Source: JARROD01 sp037384225 (lineage in GTDB: Bacteria > Pseudomonadota > Gammaproteobacteria > Pseudomonadales > Cellvibrionaceae). Taken from it: 10,335 nucleotides of DNA. A model generated the notes under the pieces. It was not told where the DNA came from and searched no databases. It saw only the letters and a list, made by a program, of their open reading frames with translations. The translations under genes were made by a program, and so were the position numbers. Below, piece by piece: positions 5,467-10,335 of this stretch. Where the stretch lies: the NCBI GenBank assembly GCA_037384225.1, contig JARROD010000123.1:1-10335 (forward strand). The letters are read 5' to 3'. Each line of letters opens with the position of its first letter. Positions within the stretch are counted from its first letter, which is position 1.

Positions 5467-6915
5467 ATGTGGCGCGAATTAAAAATATTAGTAGTGGACG
5501 ATAATGAACAGCGTTGCTATGAATTGAAAGTTATACTCGATTTTCTTGGGGAATCCGCAGTTACTTCGATCAGTGAAGGCTGGCAATATGTTGCCGCCGA
5601 AGCGTCGGAGACAACGGAGGATTTTGTCGCGGTTGTGTTGGGCGAGTGTCATGGGAATCAATCCTTACAGCAGCGCCTGCTCGAGGTGAGTGAGTGGGAT
5701 ATTGCGGCACCGGTGATATTGCTTGGGGAGCACGAGGCGCTGCCGGAAACCTGCGACTTGTCGCTGAAAAACAAAGTGATAGCCCATCTGCAGTTGCCTC
5801 TTACCTACAATAAAATGCTTGATACCTTGCATTGCGCCCAGCGTTTTCGCGAAACACAGGCGTTGTGCAGACGGCAGCCGTCGGAGCGCCCGGCACATTT
5901 GTTTAGAAGCCTTGTGGGGACCAGTCGCAGCATCCAAACCGTGCGTGAAATGATGTCCCAGGTGGCGGATAAGGATGTGACTGTACTCATAACCGGTGAA
6001 TCAGGGACAGGCAAGGAAGTGGTGGCCCGCAACCTGCACTACAACTCCGCCAGACGCGAAAACCCTTTTGTTCCGGTCAATTGTGGTGCGATTCCCGCCG
6101 AATTATTGGAAAGTGAATTATTCGGCCATGAAAAAGGTGCATTTACTGGCGCCATCAGCGCCCGTGCGGGGCGCTTCGAATTGGCCGAAGGGGGAACTCT
6201 CTTTCTAGATGAAATAGGCGATATGCCGCTAAATATGCAGGTAAAAATTCTTCGCGTACTGCAGGAGCGTTGTTTTGAGCGGGTGGGGGGCAATAAAACC
6301 CAGCCGACCAATGTGCGCATTATCGCCGCTACTCACCGCAACCTGGAACTAATGATTGATGCCAACGGGTTTCGCGAAGACCTGTATTACCGTCTCAATG
6401 TCTTTCCCATTGAAATGCCATCACTGCGCGAGCGTTCCGAAGATATTCCACTTTTATTAAATGAACTGGTCGCGCGCCTGGAAAGTGAAGACCGGGGATC
6501 TATTCGCTTTAACTCTGCTGCCATTATGTCATTGTGCCGTCACGAATGGGCGGGCAATGTCAGAGAATTGGCCAATCTGGTTGAACGGATGGCGATTATG
6601 CACCCTTACGGCGTAGTGGGTGTGCAGGACCTGCCTGGTAAATACCGCCACGTGGACGTACCGGATGATATTATTGTCGAAAATGCTTCCGAACTGATTA
6701 ACGGACAGCCCTCGATGGTGACTATGAATGATACGGCGTTGTTGCCGGACAACGGCATCGACTTAAAAGAATATCTGACCAAGTTAGAGCGCAACTTGAT
6801 TCAGCAGGCGCTGGATGATTGTGGTGGCGTTGTCGCACGCGCAGCGGATCGTTTAGCCATTCGCCGCACCACGTTAGTTGAAAAAATGCGCAAATACGGC
6901 TTGCAGCGGGGCTGA
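5467..6915 (+). CDS. fleQ: FleQ, sigma-54-dependent master activator of flagellar genes
   Basis: The protein has 482 residues and three FleQ domains. The N-terminal receiver-like domain (MWRELKILVVDDN..., 1-130) has no Asp at the usual phosphorylation site (VAVVLGE). The AAA+ domain has Walker A GESGTGKE (177-184), the sigma-54 contact loop GAFTGA (224-229), Walker B GGTLFLDE (242-249) and WAGNVREL (361-368). A Fis-type helix-turn-helix closes the protein (about 445-478, VVARAADRLAIRRTTLVEKMRKYG). LFRSLVGTSR (145-154), VARN (186-189) and an E..R segment near LRERSEDI correspond to places where Pseudomonas FleQ binds c-di-GMP, so that control is probably conserved. FleQ opens RpoN promoters for flagellar genes, including fleSR. 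The ATG is preceded by AAGG 11 nt upstream, a long spacing. The match to FleQ is strong across the whole length. FlrA is the Vibrio name of the orthologue. Confidence 0.97.
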   Translation: MWRELKILVVDDNEQRCYELKVILDFLGESAVTSISEGWQYVAAEASETTEDFVAVVLGECHGNQSLQQRLLEVSEWDIAAPVILLGEHEALPETCDLSLKNKVIAHLQLPLTYNKMLDTLHCAQRFRETQALCRRQPSERPAHLFRSLVGTSRSIQTVREMMSQVADKDVTVLITGESGTGKEVVARNLHYNSARRENPFVPVNCGAIPAELLESELFGHEKGAFTGAISARAGRFELAEGGTLFLDEIGDMPLNMQVKILRVLQERCFERVGGNKTQPTNVRIIAATHRNLELMIDANGFREDLYYRLNVFPIEMPSLRERSEDIPLLLNELVARLESEDRGSIRFNSAAIMSLCRHEWAGNVRELANLVERMAIMHPYGVVGVQDLPGKYRHVDVPDDIIVENASELINGQPSMVTMNDTALLPDNGIDLKEYLTKLERNLIQQALDDCGGVVARAADRLAIRRTTLVEKMRKYGLQRG

Positions 6916-6994
6916 TCACTCCGCACTGTCGGTTCTTTGACTCTACCTTTTTGGTTGCCTTCCCAACTAATTGAAAACAAAAGAAAAAATAGTT

Positions 6995-7010
6995 TGGCAT
7001 CGAGTTTGCT
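6995..7010 (+). promoter_or_regulatory. Sigma-54 (-24/-12) promoter of fleSR
   Basis: TGGCATCGAGTTTGCT has a TGGCA -24 core and a full TTGCT -12 box with exact GG-N10-GC spacing. It is the best sigma-54 element in the window. The start would be near 7021, about 100 nt before fleS. FleQ/RpoN control of fleSR is established in Pseudomonas and fits here. Confidence 0.8.
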
Positions 7011-7042
7011 TTGCCCTTGTCGTGTAGGTCTCGATGTATTTT

Positions 7043-7086
7043 CAATCGTGACTGTCTTGATAAACCAATCGTGACTGTCTTGATAA
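7043..7086 (+). repeat. Perfect tandem direct repeat in the fleSR leader
   Basis: A 21-nt unit beginning CAATCGTGACTG and ending TCTTGATAA occurs twice, at 7043-7063 and 7066-7086, with no mismatch and a 2-nt spacer (AC). It lies 22-66 nt downstream of the predicted sigma-54 start and 37 nt before the fleS ATG. Placement in the leader fits the known habit of FleQ of binding downstream of some promoters, but the repeat does not clearly match the Pseudomonas FleQ box. Confidence 0.9.
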
Positions 7087-7123
7087 GTTTTCTTGATTGA
7101 GTCGTGGGAGAGGAGTCTGGTGC

Positions 7124-8368
7124 ATGCCTCAGGTTGCGCAGCAGCACAATCATTCAATTACCGTGGAGAGTGCTTCTTTGTCCACCCCCGTGGCCGTACC
7201 TGACGCTGCAACCCTGCGCAATGCCACAGAGGCTGGTACAAAACTCAATTCTGCATTTGAATTATTTAACGAACTGTCAAAACAACTGTCTGATTCCTAT
7301 CAGTTGCTGGAAAACCGCGTTGCCGAACTTACCCAGGAATTGAATGTGGTGACGGCGCAGCGCTTTCAGGAACTGGCTGAAAAAGAACGCCTTGCCCACC
7401 GCCTGGAAAGTCTCCTGACGGTACTGCCCGGTGGTGTGGTGGTGATCGATGTCAAAGGGCGTATCAGTGAATGTAATCCGGCGGCCATTGAAATGCTGAG
7501 AGAACCCCTGGAAGGGGTTTTGTGGAGGGAGGTCATTCAACGTTGCTTTTCTCCGCGCAGCGACGATGGTCACGAAGTTTCCACCCGCGACGGCCGTCGT
7601 ATCAGCATTGCCACCCGCTCCCTGCAGCAGGACGGGCAGATTATCCTGCTCACTGATCAAACTGAAACCCGTCAGCTACAGGCGGAATTGAGCCGCCATG
7701 AACGCCTCTCGGCATTGGGTCGTATGGTTTCGGCGTTGGCCCACCAGATCCGTACACCCCTGTCCGCTGCCATGCTCTATGCCGGCCACCTGTGCGAAGA
7801 TCAGGTCAGCGGTTCCCAACGCCGACAGTTTTCTGAAAAACTCCTCAAGCGCCTGAATCATATGGAGCGCCAGGTACAGGACATGCTGTTGTTCGTAAAA
7901 GGAGAGCTGCCACTCAAGGACGTAGTCAGTGTGGCTGAACTGCAGCGCGATCTGCAAGAGGCAGTGGAAGTGCCGTTGTCGACTTCCCAAGCCGCTTGCC
8001 AATGGCGACAGACATGCGGCGAACGCCGTCTGCGCTGTCATCGCGATGCCTTGATTGGTGCCTTGTTGAACCTGGTCAACAATGCCATTCAGGCCGGTGA
8101 TCAACCGGCGTCCCTGGGTATCAGCTTTGAGCTGCAGGGCGACGCTAATACCCTTGCGATTTCGGTTCGCGATTGCGGCCCGGGTATAGACCCAGTGCTG
8201 CTGAAAACTGTGCGCGAACCCTTTGTTACCACCAAGGGTCAAGGCACCGGTCTGGGATTGGCGATCGTGCAGACGGTCGCCCGCGGCCACGGTGGACGTT
8301 TTGACTTGAAATCGAGGCTCCAGCGAGGTACCCGGGCAACACTGTTGTTGCCGCTGCTAGAAAAATAA
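7124..8368 (+). CDS. fleS: FleS, cytoplasmic PAS histidine kinase of the flagellar two-component system
   Basis: The protein has 414 residues and no membrane segment, so the kinase is cytoplasmic. Residues 35-95 form a coiled coil (NSAFELFNELSKQLSDSYQLLENRVAELTQEL). A PAS domain covers about 92-185 (LESLLTVLPGGVVVIDVKGRISECNPAA). The dimerisation domain carries the phospho-accepting His207 in ALAHQIRTPLSA. The ATPase domain has N-box NLVNNAIQAG (316-325), G1 DCGPGID (350-356) and G2 GQGTGLGLAIV (372-382). The order and motifs match FleS/FlrB. It would phosphorylate FleR to turn on class III flagellar genes. The ATG at 7124 follows a GGGAGAGGAG site by 8 nt; an upstream in-frame TTG at 7097 lies ahead of that site and is rejected. 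fleR follows 56 nt later with no terminator between them, so they form one operon. Confidence 0.95.
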   Translation: MPQVAQQHNHSITVESASLSTPVAVPDAATLRNATEAGTKLNSAFELFNELSKQLSDSYQLLENRVAELTQELNVVTAQRFQELAEKERLAHRLESLLTVLPGGVVVIDVKGRISECNPAAIEMLREPLEGVLWREVIQRCFSPRSDDGHEVSTRDGRRISIATRSLQQDGQIILLTDQTETRQLQAELSRHERLSALGRMVSALAHQIRTPLSAAMLYAGHLCEDQVSGSQRRQFSEKLLKRLNHMERQVQDMLLFVKGELPLKDVVSVAELQRDLQEAVEVPLSTSQAACQWRQTCGERRLRCHRDALIGALLNLVNNAIQAGDQPASLGISFELQGDANTLAISVRDCGPGIDPVLLKTVREPFVTTKGQGTGLGLAIVQTVARGHGGRFDLKSRLQRGTRATLLLPLLEK

Positions 8369-8424
8369 TCGGGCATTACACATGAACTTTTTGAGTTGAC
8401 AATGGGTTGTATCTGGAGACTGTT

Positions 8425-9861
8425 ATGGCTAATGCCGCACTTAGCGAAATCGTAAATCAAACCGAATTCCCGGGTAAAGTTCTGGTCGTGGAGGATGACC
8501 CCAACCTGCGCGAAGCGCTCTGCGACACATTGCAACTGGCGGCTTATAAAGTACTGGAGGCCGACAGCGGCGAAGCGGCGTTAAAACACCTGGCATTACA
8601 TCCGGATACTGCAATGGTTGTCTCTGATGTTAACATGGGCGGCATGAGCGGTCATGATCTGCTGCGCGAGTGCAGACTTAAACACCCCCAAATTCCAGTA
8701 TTGCTGATCACCGCCTACGCCAGCATCAGCCAATCTGTGGAAGCTATTCGTCAGGGCGCGGTGGATTACCTGGTAAAACCCTTTGAGCCGCAGGTGCTGG
8801 TTCAGACAGTAAAGCGCTACGCGGGAGCTGCTGAAGCGCTCAGCGACGACGAACCTATTGCCTGTGCCGACACCAGTCAGCAACTGTTACAACTGGCGGC
8901 GCGAGTGGCGCAAACTGATTCGACGGTTCTGATTATCGGTGAATCCGGCACCGGTAAGGAAGTGCTGGCCCGCTATATACACAATCGTTCCGCGCGCGCC
9001 AAGAAAACGTTTATCGCCATTAACTGCGCGGCGATTCCGGAAAACATGCTTGAAGCCACGTTGTTCGGTCATGAAAAAGGCGCCTACACCGGCGCTCACG
9101 CCAGTGTCCCGGGAAAATTTGAACAAGCTAACGGCGGCACCCTGTTGCTGGATGAAATTTCCGAGATGGATCTGGGGTTGCAGGCTAAATTATTGCGGGT
9201 GCTGCAGGAGCGTGAAGTAGAGCGTCTTGGCGGACGCAAGACCATTCAACTTGATGTGAGAGTTATTGCCACTTCAAATCGTGACATGCGTCGCGAAGTG
9301 GCGGCTGGAAATTTCCGTGAAGACTTGTACTACCGTCTCAGCGTTCTGCCTCTGCAGTGGTCGCCACTGCGGGAGCGAGCCGAGGACATTTTGCCACTGG
9401 CGCAGAAGTTGCTCAATCGCCACGCCCAAAAACAGCATCGCAACGGCGTTTGCCTCAGCCGCGATGCGGTTCAGGCGTTGACCGCCTACCCCTGGCCGGG
9501 CAATGTGCGCGAGCTGGACAATGTCATGCAGCGGGCCCTGATATTGCAGCCAGGTCCGGCCATTGGCGCCGCTGATCTCGGCCTTGATTCTGTGCTGCCT
9601 GCATTCGGAGGCTGCAGTTCCGCACAGATTCCGGACGTCACGTCCCTTCACCTCTCCCCCCTCCCACAGCCCACCGCCGATGAAGGCGGAGTGCTCGGCG
9701 ATGATTTAAAGCAGCGGGAATTTGAAATTATTCTCAATACGCTTCAACAGGAGCGCGGGAGTAAGAAAAATACCGCTGAGCGGCTGGGGATCAGCCCCCG
9801 TACGCTGCGCTATAAAATCGCCCGTCTGCGGGAACAAGGGTTGGATATCAACGCCCCTTAA
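8425..9861 (+). CDS. fleR: FleR, NtrC-type response regulator of class III flagellar genes
   Basis: The protein has 478 residues. The receiver domain (about 17-135) has the acidic pair E23 D24 D25, phospho-acceptor Asp68 in VVSDVNMGGMSG, T96 and Lys118 (LVKPF). The AAA+ domain has Walker A GESGTGKE (172-179), GAYTGA (219-224, usually GAFTGA), Walker B GGTLLLDE (237-244) and WPGNVREL. After a Pro/Ser-rich linker (about 393-425) comes a Fis-type helix-turn-helix (KKNTAERLGISPRTLRYKIARLREQG). The protein closely follows FleR/FlrC in order and motifs, including DLKQREFEIILNTL before the DNA-binding part. Phosphorylated FleR with RpoN activates hook, basal-body and ring genes. The ATG at 8425 has GGAG 6 nt upstream; the in-frame TTG at 8407 has no such site. 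No clear terminator follows. Confidence 0.96.
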   Translation: MANAALSEIVNQTEFPGKVLVVEDDPNLREALCDTLQLAAYKVLEADSGEAALKHLALHPDTAMVVSDVNMGGMSGHDLLRECRLKHPQIPVLLITAYASISQSVEAIRQGAVDYLVKPFEPQVLVQTVKRYAGAAEALSDDEPIACADTSQQLLQLAARVAQTDSTVLIIGESGTGKEVLARYIHNRSARAKKTFIAINCAAIPENMLEATLFGHEKGAYTGAHASVPGKFEQANGGTLLLDEISEMDLGLQAKLLRVLQEREVERLGGRKTIQLDVRVIATSNRDMRREVAAGNFREDLYYRLSVLPLQWSPLRERAEDILPLAQKLLNRHAQKQHRNGVCLSRDAVQALTAYPWPGNVRELDNVMQRALILQPGPAIGAADLGLDSVLPAFGGCSSAQIPDVTSLHLSPLPQPTADEGGVLGDDLKQREFEIILNTLQQERGSKKNTAERLGISPRTLRYKIARLREQGLDINAP

Positions 9862-10146
9862 GGTGTTTTCCGCCGGGAATCCCCCGGATTAGCGCAGCTT
9901 TTCCAGCGGTGGTAGTCTCAAACCTGGCGGGATCCTGTTCAAGCCTGAAACTATTTTATCAATTTGGCACCGTTTGTTATCAATATAGGACTTGACCGAT
10001 AAAATAAACGGGTATATTTTTTCGCGACATAGGTCTGAAAACCGGCATAAAACTGGATGGGCGATGGCTGCTTTTAAGTTGGGTATTTCTCTCTCAGGCC
10101 TTAAAAATAAAATTCGCATAAAAACAATAGAGTATGTTGTGAATAT
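9862..10146. other. Gene-free stretch after fleR
   Basis: No credible gene was found. fliE, which follows fleR in Pseudomonas, is not present. A small GC-rich inverted repeat (CCGGG/CCCGG, 9873-9887, no T-run) lies just after the fleR stop. TTGACC (9992-9997) followed by TATATT after 15 nt or TATTTT after 17 nt is a weak sigma-70-like candidate. A 28-codon frame from an ATG near 10063 runs into the left repeat of the palindromic element and stops there. I do not call it a gene. Confidence 0.5.
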
Positions 10147-10335
10147 GTAACTTCTCAATAACCCGGGGCAGGCACAGTGTCAGGCGGACGTCTGGAGGTA
10201 GTTGGCCCAGACAGTCGGAGGCATGGATGCCGACGCCAAGCCTACACCGATGTACTTGCCGGCGTGTCTGGGCCAACTACCTCCGGATGGCCGCCGGATC
10301 GAAGGCACAAATACCCCGACTTATTGAGAAGTTAC
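10147..10335. mobile_element. 189-bp MITE-like palindromic element with terminal inverted repeats
   Basis: Both ends carry the same 15-bp repeat: GTAACTTCTCAATAA at 10147-10161 and its reverse complement at 10321-10335. The match resumes after two mismatches (CGGGG). Inside is a perfect 20-bp inverted repeat, GGAGGTAGTTGGCCCAGACA (10194-10213) with its complement at 10265-10284, extended outwards imperfectly to GGCGG/CCGCC. The 51-nt centre forms two hairpins, GGCAT-GG-ATGCC (10220-10231) and CAAG..TACA-CCGA-TGTA-CTTG (10237-10258), so the strand would fold as a Y. There is no room for a transposase, hence a non-autonomous element. GTAA ends are typical of IS66-family insertion sequences, but this link is tentative. 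The target duplication cannot be checked because the window ends on the last base of the element. Confidence 0.75.
10194..10284. repeat. Long perfect inverted repeat forming the core stem of the terminal element
   Basis: Two 20-bp arms, 10194-10213 and 10265-10284, are exact reverse complements around a 51-nt structured centre. Such a stem is far beyond chance and would extrude as a cruciform in DNA or a Y-shaped hairpin in RNA. The centre, with its ATGGATGCC and paired TACA/TGTA, resembles, from memory only, a class of palindromic intergenic repeats common in gammaproteobacteria. Confidence 0.9.

Noticed and set aside
7676..8290. Long minus-strand frame inside fleS
   Set aside because: It overlaps the conserved kinase domains of fleS completely and has no domain of its own. 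It is a by-product of codon use.
8395..8424. TTGACA upstream of fleR as a promoter
   Set aside because: No -10 box occurs at 15-19 nt spacing. fleR is best explained as co-transcribed with fleS.
9965..9980. TGGCACC resembling a -24 box after fleR
   Set aside because: The matching -12 position reads TA instead of GC, so the GG-N10-GC rule fails.
9976..10002. FliA-like -10 (CCGATAA) after fleR
   Set aside because: The -35 position reads GTTA instead of TAAA, so only half of the promoter is present and no gene follows.
9889..10158. 89-codon minus-strand frame after fleR
   Set aside because: Its TTG start lies inside the terminal repeat of the palindromic element. There is no ribosome site, and no recognisable domain even if a later ATG is used.
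10094..10276. 60-codon minus-strand frame across the palindromic element
   Set aside because: It is explained by the repeat structure and has no protein features.

Overview
The window looks like a chromosomal flagellar-regulation locus from a motile, polar-flagellate gammaproteobacterium. The order and sequence of FliS, FleQ, FleS and FleR resemble Pseudomonas and marine Cellvibrio/Saccharophagus-type relatives. The genus assignment is inference, because no rRNA or species marker is present.

Layout. (1) 3-738, + strand: 3'-terminal part of a Y1/HUH (IS200/RAYT-type) transposase gene, cut by the window edge and broken by a frameshift near 582. (2) 908-3503, - strand: a two-gene unit with a DUF115/Maf 'motility accessory factor' glycosyltransferase-like protein followed by a GNAT acetyltransferase, probably for flagellin glycosylation. 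(3) 3516-3725: a divergent control region with a good sigma-28 promoter for fliS (+) and a sigma-54-like -24/-12 element for maf (-). (4) 3726-5025, + strand: two tandem, diverged fliS flagellin-chaperone genes and a small FliT-like gene. A sigma-54-like element followed at once by a terminator-type hairpin lies between the two fliS genes. (5) 5026-5466: a long AT-rich leader before fleQ with two hairpins and two sigma-70-like promoter candidates. (6) 5467-9861, + strand: fleQ, the sigma-54 master activator, then fleS-fleR, a cytoplasmic PAS histidine kinase and its NtrC-type response regulator. fleSR has its own strong sigma-54 promoter and a perfect tandem repeat in its leader. (7) 9862-10335: no convincing gene. 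It ends in a 189-bp, almost fully palindromic MITE-like element whose terminal repeat coincides with the end of the window.

How the genes fit together. In the known Pseudomonas/Vibrio hierarchy FleQ with RpoN (class I/II) turns on fleSR, FleSR with RpoN turns on class III genes, and FliA (sigma-28) turns on late genes. The promoter elements seen here match that cascade: sigma-54 before fleSR, sigma-28 before fliS, and sigma-54-like sites before maf and the second fliS. The Maf/GNAT pair would modify flagellin, FliS would chaperone it, and FleQ/FleS/FleR would time expression.

The most unusual non-coding features are the Y-shaped palindromic element at the right edge, the tandem repeat in the fleSR leader, and the promoter-plus-hairpin between the fliS paralogues. 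I see no defence system, CRISPR array, tRNA or rRNA. The protein-coding part is mostly a recognisable flagellar cluster, not a new system.
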